Below are positions 1 to 10,821 of a stretch of 64,000 bases of DNA, in pieces. Location: NCBI GenBank assembly GCA_947685225.1, contig CANTUV010000008.1:36882001-36946000 (forward strand). Reading direction: 5' to 3'. Position 1 is the stretch's first letter; the number at the start of each line of letters is the position of its first letter. The notes under the pieces were generated by a model. The model was given only the letters and a program-made list of their open reading frames with translations, made no database searches and was not told the origin of the DNA. The translations under genes and the position numbers were made by a program. This DNA comes from Garcia nutans (Eukaryota; Streptophyta; Magnoliopsida; Malpighiales; Euphorbiaceae).

Positions 1-484
1 CTTAGTATTAAATTTTGGGGGTAATGGACTAGGTAAAGGTCGAGGAGCCAATGGTTGTAACAATCCCTCCTTCATTAGATTCTCCAACATTTTTGACAGA
101 GGTTCCCCCAAGTCTGAAAATTTACGCCTCTTTATTGGTTCAGTTGCTGCATTTTTCTCAACACCTCTTCTTTTCTTTTGATTTTGCTCATTGAGGTGGT
201 AGTCGCTCCTATTGCTCCATTTAGACAGCATATGGTTCGGCCGATCTTGTAAAATAGGGATTGATCCTTCATTTTTCATTTGATCTTTATTAGTGAACAT
301 ATTCTCCGTTGATGCTGCCTTTCCCCTTTTTCTTATGTCAATGGGAGATGCGTTATTGTTGATGATCTCCAGAATTTCAATCAATTGGGCCTTCATAATT
401 TCAACCAATTGGTCTTGTAGTTCGGCCATCCTAGCTTTGACAACTTCATCAATTATATCCCTTAGCTGGTTTGCATTCACCCTT
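1..484 (-). CDS. gag: Tat-B gag fragment, open at window edge
   Basis: Minus-strand reading frame without a stop from about 484 to the window edge. It begins with a helical stretch like the gag N-terminus of the other Tat copies (a VNANQLRDIIDEVV region followed by a Lys/Glu/Gln-rich helix) and ends with LLQPLAPRP, the segment that precedes the zinc-knuckle-like region in Tat-C, -D and -E gag. The roughly 110 residues between are basic and polar (a KKRRGVEK patch) and do not match the large Retrotrans_gag domain of the other copies, which is absent. Gag would form the capsid shell that packages element RNA. The in-frame opening over about 160 codons contrasts with the broken gags elsewhere in the window. 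Homology to gag is well supported; retained function is not. Confidence 0.65.
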
Positions 485-1631
485 CCAATGAGGCACTTGA
501 ATTAAAGTCAATGTTGTAGATGGTATTGTTGTATGCTCTTGAATTGTCGTACTTCAGGTCTATAAGCCAGAGAGGATCAATGATATGAGATGCAAATGTA
601 TGTATGCATGTATGCACAAACCACAAACAAGGATAATTAGGACGTTCCTTCCAACCTTATATCATCCACACACGAATGGCGAGTCTCTTTTCCTAGGTAT
701 ATGGTTAACAAAATACCAACATGGGGTATCTTGCTTTCGAATAATTCCTCAGATGTTTCTACCAATAGTTATATTTTCAAAAATAGAAATCAATCCATGA
801 TAATTCCCATTAATTAGGTTTTAATCCATTCAACCAACTAAAGTAGCTTTTATGCTATGTTGGATTAAAACGAAATTAAAAGGTTTATTATAAATAGATT
901 TCTCACTTGAAAAAGTAACTAATGATTCATGCCAAAAACAATCCCATGGTTAATTTGTTCTTAGTGTAAACTAGGCCCACAATTGATTTTTGGTATTTCA
1001 TAATTGACCTAAATATTTTTGCAAGCTCTTTGTAAAAAATGGTTGGGTGAAAATAGTTTTGTTTCTAAGCCCATTGTAAAAGATTTTAGAAAAATGGATT
1101 TTGGGCTTAGTATTTGGGCCATGAGCCAAAAGAATTTTTTATTTATTTTTAGAAAAATTTTCTGTCCAAAGACCATCTTAAAAAGTTTTGAAAATAGTTT
1201 TGGTCTTTTGGATTTTAAAGAAAAAATTTATTTTGAGCTCACAATATACTTAGGTCATTTTAGAAAAAGAACAAACCAAATAAGCCATGATTTAGGCCAA
1301 GATAAATCAACCATAGTCAAACAACATGCATATGGGGTAAAACCTAAGGAAAGTAACTAGGCCAATTACATGAGCTTTAGTCTTTGGGTAAAAAGGCTTA
1401 GGTTCCCATAGCAAGTATATACCAAATGGTACAAGGCATTGAGTGGTTATGCCATGCTCGATCTCCATACCTTGAGTGAAAGTATGGTATCCCTTAGATA
1501 ACATAACACGGGTAACACGGGCGTCCTAACTCACGCACACAATGCAATCTAAGATGATGCAATGGATAATATCATTATAAGAAAAAATAGAATAATATAA
1601 AGACCAAAGGAATCAACTTCTCTTATCCCCA
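485..1631 (-). other. Tat-B untranslated leader
   Basis: Minus-strand leader between LTR and gag, colinear with the leaders of Tat-D and Tat-E. It contains the degenerate coding-like stretch just upstream of gag (with a SPFVCG-type motif in other copies), a long stem-loop with arms at 810-828 and 861-879, and a small open frame at 1307-1504. The primer-binding site is missing because the boundary with the LTR is a deletion (see 1632-1636). Confidence 0.7.
1307..1504 (-). other. leader small open frame (Tat-B copy)
   Basis: A 65-codon frame in the leader beginning MLSKGYHTFTQG. Equivalent frames of 62 codons occur at 21497, 29896 and 47474. The copies differ mostly by amino-acid-changing substitutions, so I see no sign of protein-level selection. 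It also spans a conserved hairpin (CCATAC/GTATGG). A structured RNA leader with an incidental frame is as likely as a peptide. Confidence 0.35.
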
Positions 1632-3775
1632 GTGGAATGGTTCTTGCGACTTCGGCACTATTTAGGCTTGGGGCCTTAGAGAACACGGACCTAAGTCCGG
1701 AGAAAATGGAGTCGCCACCCGGACGGGCCGGGAAAAAGAAAGGGGTGGATGACTCGATTCCTAAGGAATCCCCAACCCCCTAATGGGTTCGGAAAGTTGG
1801 GTACATGTGGGGAAGGTGAGAAATGGCCAAGCACCCCCACAACGCCCGGTTCATTGGAACCGGCCTCCTTTTTAGGTCTTAATATTATAAAATTCTTAAG
1901 TATAATAACATTATCCATACTACACACAATAAAAAGAAAGCATCATTATATTAAAATCAAAGCAATGACCAAATAAAACAAAACAAATAAATGGACACCC
2001 ATCGAAGGATGGAAACATGTCCTTACATCACATGCCTAGATAGGACATCCACCAAAAGGTAGAAACATGCCCTTTACAAAGGTTCTAAAATAGAAAAGAA
2101 AATTAAATTACATGATGTTTAACTAATGAGGTACCCACCAAGTGGAAACATACCTCTTACAACTTTTGGAAGTCTAAATTGATTGATAAAAGTAAATAAT
2201 CATCCATAATAAATAAATCATTCATTAAGAGTATTAAGCAAAATATAAAACAAACATCCATCCATGATAAATTAAATAAATCAAGTATTAAAATTAAATA
2301 AATTAAATCATAAGAAATAAATCAAGGTATAAATAAATATGGAATTGAATAAAACAAATAAAAGTTCAAGTGTAGCTACTATTTCTATTTAGGGTTATTT
2401 ATCTCATGTGTTAAGGCCTTGGAAATTCTAAAGTTTAAACTATTGTGACCTTTTAGGTAATTAAAATAGATTAGATTTTATGTTTTTTAAAGGTTAGCAA
2501 GACACTTTGATTAAACAAATTAAGATTTGAATGATGAAATAATAAAACTTGAGTTTTAGACACTTTTGAAATATTTTTTAATTCATGTTTTTAAAATAGT
2601 AAATTGAACTACTGTAGCTTTTTTGAGTTTTTTAGGTTTTTATGTTTTTTATGTTTTAAAGGGTTTAAAAATTAGGGTTTAAGTTTTTAAAAGGATTAGG
2701 GTTTATTACTTTAGGTTTAAAAGATGATTTTTGGATTTTAGGCTTTGAAACTTGATTCTCGGCCAAGGAATTAATTTTAGGGTTTTAAATAGCAATTTGA
2801 TATTTTATGATATTTTATGAATTTAAACACATGAACTGAAGTTTTTATAAGTAGAAAAGATGTTTTTTAAGGTTTTTTGAATGTAAAAGAACCTAATTTA
2901 AAATTTTAATAGAAACATAATTTTATTTTGGTTTTGTAGAAAAATATGTTAAATGAGTGTTTTAAGGTTTTTAAGAAGAAAAAATAACAATTTTGAGTCC
3001 TTTTAGAAAAGAAAGTCATGTTTTTAATGTTCTAAAAATGGAAAAATTAAATTAAAACTCTAAGATTTTTTATTTAAAAAACTTAAATTTTATAGATTTG
3101 GCTATTGTAAAACATAAATCAAAAGAATTAAAACATACCTTCTTTTGTTGATTCTCCAAAAAATAACTCTTGGATGAACTAGCTCCAAAGACAAGCTTTG
3201 ATTGCCTCTTTTCTTCTCCCTTTTTCGTGCTACTGCTGCTACTCCTGCTATAAATATCAATTGAATTTAGTTTTCCCTTTCCTTCCTTGATTTGGTTTCA
3301 AAACCTAAAGCTATCATGAAAAGTTTTTCCTCCCTTGATTTGGTTTAATTGGTCCTTATTTATAGTGGTTTTTAGGTTGTTTATTCCTAATTAATTAAGG
3401 TAAGTAATAATAATAAAAAAAGAAATTAAAACCTAATTGGATTAGAATTCTAAAAAATGCAGCTGAAAATTTTGCGCTGGCGAAAATTCTGGCGACAGAC
3501 CCGTGGGCGTGCCAGCCCGCAGGAGCCTACGGGCGAGCCACTGTTGGCCCGACGGGCCCGCGCGACCACTTTTTTGCTGCCGATTTTTTTTTGACTTCGA
3601 TTTTTATTTTTATTTTTATTTTTATTTGTTTATTTTCATTTTTTACTACTAAAAATTAGATACTAAGGTAAAAATTATTTAATTAAAATTATTTTGGACC
3701 AATTAAACAACAAAAATCATTTTGGACTAAATAAAGCATGTTGGATCGGATTGGGTAAAAAATTAAGGGTCTACA
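1632..3775 (-). repeat. Tat-B LTR, minus strand
   Basis: On the minus strand it starts TGTAGACCCTTAAT at 3775 and ends abruptly at CCATTCCAC (about 1632), about 45 nt short of the usual ...CTCACA end plus PBS. It carries a TATA-like CTATAAATAA near 3357, a GT donor-like site, and the three tandem hairpins typical of this LTR family (1993-2160 on the plus strand). It has a polypurine tract on its 5' side and leader/gag on its 3' side, so it joins two internal regions as in a tandem LTR-internal-LTR-internal array. Confidence 0.85.
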
Positions 3776-3790
3776 GTACGCCCCCTGCTT
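3776..3790 (-). other. polypurine tract of Tat-B
   Basis: AAGCAGGGGGCGTAC on the minus strand directly before the LTR start. It matches AAGTAGGGGGCAAAC at 45891 and the Tat-C tract at 60003, and is preceded in all three by the same CACTCTCTTT-containing stretch. It would prime plus-strand DNA synthesis. Confidence 0.8.
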
Positions 3791-5224
3791 GAATGATCTA
3801 AAACCTTAGTGAAAGAGAGTGAAAAGAAATAAGACTTAATTTTTGAGGTTTTGGGTTCTGGACCCGAGAGATTGGTTTAACTCATCTGACCTTTTATCAG
3901 TTGAGAATTCTGGCATAACTGGTTGTTCCATTTTTACGAATTGTAGGTCTTTATCCATTGGAGGTCGGTTCTTTACCCTTGAAATATGAATCTTTATCCA
4001 TTTGAAATCGGGTCTTTACCCTTGAAACAAGGATCTTTATCCTTCGAACTTTGGGTCTTTACCCTTTGAAACATGGATCTTTATCCATTGAAAATCGGGT
4101 CTTTACCCTTGAAACATGGATCTTTATCCATTGGAAATCGGGTCTTTACCCTTGGAACATGGATCTTTATCCATTGAGATCGGGTCTTTACCCTTGAAAA
4201 TGGATCTTCATCCTTTGAGATAGGGTCTTTACCCTTAAAAATGGATCTTCATCCTTTGAGATCGGGTCTTTACCCTTGAAAGTGGATCTTCATCCTTGAG
4301 ATCGGGTCTTCACCCTTAAAAATGGATCTTCATCCTTTGAGATCGGGTCTTCACCCTCGAAAATGGATCTTCATCCTTGAGATCGGGTCTTTACCCTTGC
4401 TTCAGCTCTTTTAGCTGATTGGTCTTTTGTCTTTTGCACCTTCATTCTTTTGAGAGTTCTATTGTTCCATTCTTTTATTCTTTCTTTTTGCAAAGATTTA
4501 GTTATTTTTAATTGGACCTTATATCCTCTCCTTACCCCCCTACGTGGCAAAATATTTGTAAGTGAGTTTAAAAATATTTGGTATATAAACCCAAAAAATT
4601 GAAAAGGAGAAACTTTGCCCCCTGTGTAGGCTCAAACCAAAGATTTTTTTCATGCAAGCTTTGATTGATATTTTTGCCGTCTTGTTCTTCGCGTAAGCAC
4701 GCATTTCTTCTCTTTGCAAGATTACTGGAGGTTTCTCAAGCAATGGGCTTTCTATGTCCCCCTGATTTGATATCTTCTTTTGATTCTTTACTTCACGAGG
4801 TGTTTGCTGTTCATTTTGCCAAAGAATAGACAACACAAGACAAGAAAATGTGATGTGACATGCACATGTATGCATGATATGCATGAATAATACTTACAGT
4901 CGTTCCATCGACTCACAGACCGAGTTGATCAACAGAAGTGTTCTCATTGGTTCTGTTTTGATGCTTGTTCAAGTCTTGCATTGGAATGATCGAAAGCTTT
5001 GCATTTGTGGCTTTTATCTTCAAGATGATGAAAACATGAGTGGTGGAGACCCCAAGCAACAGGGTTAGGGATACATCCATATCAAACTATATTTCAGCAT
5101 GTCAGTTGGTAGTTTCTTCATAACTTTTCCAATAATCATTTCCTTTGCCCAATGTGTCCTTTGGAGGTTCAACATACTTCCCTTAACTTGAAGGCTTTGT
5201 ATGACAAAACACTTTTTTTTTTGA
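3791..5224 (-). other. Tat-B 3' internal region
   Basis: Non-coding 3' region of a Tat element, colinear with Tat-E 43680-44600 on the other strand. It holds an 11-unit minisatellite (3946-4400) and a short frame around 4690-4800 (NQGDIESPLLEK) that is also readable in Tat-E near 44080. No pol sequence is present. At about 5225 it joins an LTR fragment through a run of T. Confidence 0.75.
3946..4400 (-). repeat. about 42-bp minisatellite, 11 units
   Basis: Eleven units by eye, each made of two half-units: GGATCTTTATCC (or GGATCTTCATCC) and GGGTCTTTACCC, separated by TTGARA linkers. Both half-units are short inverted repeats (GGAT/ATCC and GGGT/ACCC). It lies in the 3' internal region, where Tat/Ogre elements are known to carry variable tandem repeats. 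Confidence 0.9.
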
Positions 5225-5388
5225 ATTTTGATTTTGATTTGTTTATTTTCATTTTTTACTACTAAAAATTAGATACTAAGGTAAAAATTATTTAATTAAA
5301 ATTATTTTTGACCAATTAAACAACAAAAATCATTTTGGACTAAATAAAGCATGTTGGATCGGATTGGGTAAAAAATTAAGGGTCTACA
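5225..5388 (-). repeat. Tat-B terminal LTR fragment
   Basis: About 164 bp repeating the first part of the LTR at 3612-3775 almost exactly, ending at TGTAGAC on the minus strand. It is the right-hand boundary of Tat-B inside the Tek-A integrase. The next bases, GTACT, may be the target duplication; the other copy would lie left of the window. Confidence 0.8.
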
Positions 5389-6223
5389 GTACTGCTTTTC
5401 ATCCGCAGACAGATGGGCAGTCAGAGAGAGTGATACAAATTATTGAGGATATGTTGAGGAGTTGTGTCATTGATTTCTCTGGAAGTTGGGACAGATTTTT
5501 TCCACTTGTGGAATTTGCTTACAACAACAGTCATCAATCTAGTATCGGTATGGCACCATTTGAGGCATTGTATGGTAGAAGATGTAGAACGCCTCTGAGT
5601 TGGAATGAACTTGGAGAAGGCAAACTAATTGGCCCTGATTTGGTTAAAGAGACTGAAGAAAAAGTGAAGATAATTCAGGATCGGTTAAAAGCAGCTTCAG
5701 ACCGACAGAAATCTTATTCAGACTTGAAAAGGAGAGACATAGAGTTTGGTATTAGAGATAAAGTGTTTTTGAAAGTGTCTCCTTGGAAGAAGATTTTAAG
5801 ATTTGGTCGAAAAGGGAAACTGAGTCCTCATTTTATTGGTCCGTATGAAGTGTTAGAAAGAATTGGGCCAGTTGCTTATCGTCTTGCTTTGCCACCTGAG
5901 TTGGATAGAATTCATAATGTATTCCATGTTTCTATGTTGTGGAGGTACAGATTAGATCCATCTCATATCTTGCCAGTTGAATCTATTGAGGTGAGTTCGG
6001 ATATGACATTTGAAGAAGAACCAGTTGCTATGTTGGCACATGAAGTGAAAGAGTTGAGACATAAGAAAGTACCACTAGTGAAGGTTCTTTGGAAGAATCA
6101 TGGTAGAGAAGAGGCAACTTGGGAGAGTGAGCAAGCAATACAAGATAAATATCCTCAACTATTTCAGACTTCATATCAGGTAATTTCGAGGACGAAATTT
6201 CTTTTTAGAGGGGGAGAATTGTA
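5389..6223 (+). pseudogene. pol: Tek-A integrase C-terminus with chromodomain
   Basis: One open frame encoding the last part of a Ty3/gypsy polyprotein. It starts inside the integrase catalytic core just before HPQTDGQSERV, which holds the third catalytic residue (Glu of the D-D-E triad). It continues through GPYEVLERIG and ends in a chromodomain (EEPVAMLAHE... VKVLWKNH... EATWESE), the module thought to guide chromovirus insertion to marked chromatin. The frame runs through the polypurine tract and stops five bases into the LTR, as in other Tekay-type elements. It matches the Tek-F protein almost residue for residue. The 5' part is cut off by Tat-B, so it is a fragment although this part has no stop codons. 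Confidence 0.9.
6207..6219 (+). other. polypurine tract of Tek-A
   Basis: AGAGGGGGAGAAT immediately before the LTR start TGTAATATCCC. The matching site in Tek-F is AGAGGGTGAGAAT. Confidence 0.9.
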
Positions 6224-7381
6224 ATATCCCAAAGTTTGCCCTAGAAGTTTTGATATAATTATTGTTTTAATTGGATTTAATGAATGTGTGTTTAATTGGA
6301 AAGAGAAAAGAAGTGAAGAGAGAGTGTATATGTTGTATATATAGTGATATATAAAACATATGCAAGTCAAATGTGAAGTCAAAAGATGATTAATTAATGA
6401 TTTTAAATTAATTAAGTTAATTAAGTGGGATTTGAGTGAGTGGAAGTGGATGGAGATATTTAGAGTATTTTAATATTAAATGCTTGGAGGAGAGGGTTTT
6501 GAGGAAAGAGAAGGTTGAGTGTTTGACTTTATTTTCTTTCCTTTCTTCTTTCTTTCTTTCTTCCTTCTGCGTGTGCCTTCATTTCCTTCCTTTTCTTTTT
6601 TTTGTTTTGGCCGACACTCCCTAGAAAGAGAGCAAGAGAGAGATTTGATATTTCATACTCAAGATTGAAGGAAGTTTTCAAGTGATCAAGTTGGACATTT
6701 AAGAGTTTCTTCATTCGTGGTAAGTTCTCTACTTTATTCTTTGATTTTCTTTGAAGTTGTGAGTGAGGTTGGGGATGATATGTGTTTGTTTGATTGTGAT
6801 GTGTTTAAGAGTGTTTGGTTCAATTGATTTTTTGATTTTGGGGATGGATTGAAGGAAAGAGTAAGTTGTTAAAAGAGATAGTGTTGTGGTTGTGTTTTTG
6901 GTTTGTGATGATGATTATGATTTGTGTTTGAGGTATCTTTAGAGTTGTTTTTATGTTTTTGCAAGTTTGTTATGGTTTTTGGGTGTGTTTAGTGAAGTTT
7001 GTTTGAAGTGGAAAATGGTGAAAGTAAAAGGATTGTTGGATGTGAGGTTGTTGTTGCCGGAATCTGTATTTTTGGCCTGACACACCCATGTGCACGGCCA
7101 AGTCTTTGGGCGTGTCGATGGTTCTGTGTTGCAGTAGCATTTACACGTCCAGTGACACGCCCATGTCACTGAGCGTGTCATAGCTACTGTGTTGGTGAAG
7201 GATTGACACGGCCTTGAACACGCCCATGTTATTGGGCGTGTCAATGTTTCTGGGAGAAAGAATGTCTTACATGTTAAGTGACACGCCTGTGGTTCTGAGC
7301 GTGTCAAAGCTTCTGTGTTGTGAGTTTAGGGCATGGTCAGGGACACGCCCGTGTTGTTGAGCGTGTCATGTGTAGAGTTTG
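6220..7381 (+). repeat. Tek-A 3' LTR, first part
   Basis: Begins TGTAATATCCCAAAG and is homologous to the Tek-F LTRs read on the minus strand. It has a TATA-like stretch near 6335, a CT-rich leader, a splice-donor consensus GGTAAGTT near 6719, and a palindrome array at 7078-7369. It is interrupted after 7381 by a solo LTR and resumes at 10822. Confidence 0.9.
7078..7369 (+). repeat. array of imperfect palindromes in Tek-A LTR
   Basis: Five spaced inverted repeats built on GACACGCC...GGCGTGTC. Examples are GACACGC/GCGTGTC at 7154-7179 and ACACGCCCA/TGGGCGTGT starting near 7218. The array lies several hundred bases after the TATA-like site, so it would be in the RNA leader. The Tek-F LTRs have a different palindrome array in the same place. 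Confidence 0.8.
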
Positions 7382-10300
7382 TGTAACATCCCAAATCCCA
7401 GATTTGTAAGAAATAGACATAACCTATAATTTGAGCTCGAATTTCATCCAAGTTAATGACAAAATTAGAGAGTCTCAAAGAATACTTAATTGTTTATTTG
7501 TGTCTTAGCTAGATGTATAACTTGAAATTACTCAATTTAGAGTTGTACAGAATAAGATATGATGGATTTAGTAGACAATGTGCAAGCTGCCTCAGGACAG
7601 CATAGTAGGCTTGACTTCGAAGGACCGTCAAAAATCATATATAGCTTGGATCGACCTGAATTTTTGATAAAATGTAGCCCCGGATATCTAGTTTCAGTGG
7701 GCATAAGAATTACTTAATTTAGGGTTGTGGGTAAAATGATATTAATAAAGAAAGACAGGAAGGTCAGGAAGGGATATCAAAAGGACCTAAGTGAAAATTT
7801 CTCAAAAGTTAGGGGCAACTATGTAAAACTTAAAAATTAAGAGTCGGAAGTTCTTCATAGTGCCCATATCCGACCCCAGAAGAATATTCTAGAGATTAAT
7901 TGGGTCGCAATGACGTGTAACCATTTTTCCAGGAAATGTCCCGTTAAAGAAAAACGAAGACATGTTGACTAGGGGCATTTTGGTCATTATCAATTAAAGT
8001 TATACATGAATTTAAAGTAGGAAATAAAAATATGAGTACATAGAGGATGTCGAGGGGTTAAATATGAAACGATCGTCAGTAGAAACGGAGCTGGAGAAAA
8101 CCCGAGCGAAAATAGGACCTAAAGGGAATTTAATAAAAAGACGAGGGTTTATTGGTAATTTTTCCAAATGACTTGGAAACCTAAAATAGACCTTATAAAT
8201 AGAAAGTAGAGGTCGAGAGGATCAAAACTATATGTAGTTTGACTCGTGAAACTATACAGTTTAAAAGATATGATCGATTAATCGCCGGAGCGTAAAGTGG
8301 GCCCGGTTTCGTGTCGGGACTTGATGGGTAACCCGGGACAACTTTATGATATCCTATGGGAAGAGGGACAAGTGGAAAGAAGTAAAGGAAAAGAAAACTA
8401 TAAAAATCTCTTGTTGGCCAATCAAAAGTAAGCATTTAGCATGTGTAATAAATGAAGAAAGAGAAAGGTGGACAAGTGGTCTTAAAGGGTTTAACCAACA
8501 CATAAGGTGATCATCATTTCCTTTGTATATAAATATATGTGATATGAAGAACAAACTCTCTCTTTTTCCACTTACAAATTTCGGCCAACAAAGGGAAACA
8601 CCAAAAGACTTCCAAGTTTCTCCAAATTTGATTTTTTAAGGTAAGTTTTTAAGGTTTTCTAGTAAGTAGACTTTAATTTTAATATTAATTTTAGGTAGTT
8701 ATATATTTATTGGAAGATTGGAGATTAGAATCTTTATGTGGAATTGGAAAAATATTAAGTAAGTGGTGAGATTAATTGATTAAATGGAAGAATAAAGATG
8801 TATAAAGATTAATAAGGTTGGATTAGGGTTTCGGTTGGAAAAGAAATGGAGGATAACTTATTATTTTGAATTTCTAAGGTTTATGTTGTATCTTGAATTT
8901 ATTGAAGGAGAAATAAAGAATTAAGGAAGGAGAAGAAGGAAAAGCTAAGAGGAATTAAAGAAATAAGGTTTGGTACTTTACCTTTGAATAATTAATTTTG
9001 ATTTGGTACTTTACCTTTGAATAATTACTTTTGATTTGGTGCTTTACCATAAAAGAAATTCTATTTTCTTACAAACTTTGGTTTATGGAAGTTTTGAAGT
9101 TGATGTTTAAATATATTGATTGAGTTTAAATTAAATATTTGAGTTATGTTCTTGTTTTCTTATGGCAATTTGGGTTGTAAAATTTAATTGAAACCAAATG
9201 TTTTGAGAAAATTTGGAAAGTTGATTTGGTAAGTTGTTTGGACTTTAATTAGTTTGATTTGAGTTAAACATGCAAAAATTGTTAAAAGGAAGTATTTGAA
9301 TCTTCACTTTACTATTAAAGAAGCCTTAATATTGATTTGCAAAAGAAAAATAAACTATCCTATGCATTTCATATGTTTGGGCCGAAATGGTCCCAAAATG
9401 ACAGCTTTCTGGATCTTTTTGTGGCAATTGTTTGAGGCAGCAAACGAATGAATTTTTCAACGACATTTTACATGAAATTAGTCATCATATGAAATAAGTT
9501 TCCTGTAAAATTTCAGCCAAAAATAAGATCATTTACTTGGTCAAATGCATGACTGAAGTGGACTGAAATTTTGACGAAAACCCAGATTTTACTATTCATT
9601 TGGTCATGCCATTTTGCGTTGCCGATTTTTCGTGCCGCGACACTATTCATTTGGTCAATTTTTGATCTTTTGAGCAATGCTTTGAAATTTTTAATATGTT
9701 TATTGTGGATATTCAATATGTGAAAAAGGGTAATGGTTTGACTAAAGTATGTGGTGCACGGCATAAATGGCAAAGTGCGATGGGAATTAAAATGATTTCT
9801 CGAATCATTCTAAAATGAAGTTTGAGACTTAAAGTGAATCATTTTAATCTTTATGCTCTACTGGATAGTGGGAGTGGTATATAAGGGTATGGTGCACTAT
9901 ACTAACGCATGCAGTACTGCTCATTATTGTGATATGATATTTTATTCAGTGGTGAGGCCACTGAAGCCAATGGGGAGGCCCATTGGTTAACCAGGATGGG
10001 GAGGCCCATTCCTGTGATTTGATATCGGTGGTGAGGGCCACCTATGTTACAGTGGGGAGGCCCACTGCCTTATCACTATGGTTCCCTATATACCAGTAGA
10101 GCCTGAATCAAAGACATATTATTTTTCGTTGAACTATATAATGCCAATGAGTTTGAATTATGGATTTTACATTATTGAAAGCATATCACACTAAATGTAT
10201 CATGATTTCTATTGGTATAAAGTTGGTTGATTGTTGATTTAACTATTTCCTTTGATTTCGAATACTTTCATATACTACTTTTATTTTTATTGGTAAAGTA

Positions 10301-10821
10301 CCCACTGAGCGACAACCCTCAGCGAGTTAAGTTTTCCTTGACTCGTAGGTTCGGAGTAGTAGATAAATCTTGGGGAAGCAACGACCAGACCACAGCAAAT
10401 CTCAGGGGTAGATCTTTTAGATCCATTATGAGTTAGCTAGTTGTGGCATGTATATGAATAAATATAAAAGAGAATTTCTATGTTGTAATTGTATGTTAGT
10501 AGTGTGTAATAATCATAAACCTTTACTTTATGTTGTATTAGAAGTGTGAACTCTTCTTGCAGATTTGTAGTTGAGGGTATAAGGTGAATTCATTGGGAGT
10601 GCATTAAATTTGATGGTATTCACATTGGTCTATGTAAAGTGTTTTCAAAAATCAGAAAAACAAGTTTTGTCGACACTTGGGATCCAAATTTCTAGGCAAA
10701 ACTATGGCAAAATTTCTGTAAAATCAGAATAAAAATTTGACTAAGTAAAATTGGTAGCAACTTTTGGATAGTGTGGCGCCTCTACTCGGCTTACACATGT
10801 AGGTCGGGAAGGGGTGTTACA
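7382..10821 (+). mobile_element. solo LTR, chromovirus-like, 3.4 kb
   Basis: Runs from TGTAACATCCC to GGGGTGTTACA, flanked on both sides by GTTTG (7377-7381 and 10822-10826), a clean 5-bp target duplication. No internal coding region, PBS or polypurine tract is present. The TG...CA ends and terminal sequence fit Tekay-like chromoviruses, but it differs from Tek-A and Tek-F LTRs. It has TATA-like sites near 8195 and 8525, a donor-like AAGGTAAGTT near 8638, and a hairpin array at 9945-10067. A solo LTR normally arises by recombination between the two LTRs of a full element. Confidence 0.9.
9945..10067 (+). repeat. five tandem hairpins with GAGG loops
   Basis: Five inverted repeats in 123 bp: TTCAGTGG/CCACTGAA (9945-9965), CCAATGGG/CCCATTGG (9967-9986), AGGATGGG/CCCATTCCT with one bulge (9993-10013), GGTGG/CCACC (10027-10042) and CAGTGGG/CCCACTG (10050-10067). 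Loops are GAGG or TGAGG-like. The outer arm bases differ between units but remain complementary. Confidence 0.9.

Noticed and set aside
1691..1976. Open frames (FLRNPQPPNGFGKLG type) that recur in every Tat LTR on one or both strands
   Set aside because: They follow the conserved GC-rich LTR end and its palindromes, have no start context or neighbours, and break in some copies. They are by-products of LTR conservation.
3946..4400. CRISPR-like appearance of regularly spaced short palindromic repeats
   Set aside because: The spacers are repeats themselves, the genome is plant, and the array lies in a retrotransposon 3' region. It is a minisatellite.
6951..7307. 118-codon minus-strand frame in the Tek-A LTR
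   Set aside because: Generated by the palindrome array; the repeated W-x-C pattern reflects the DNA repeat.
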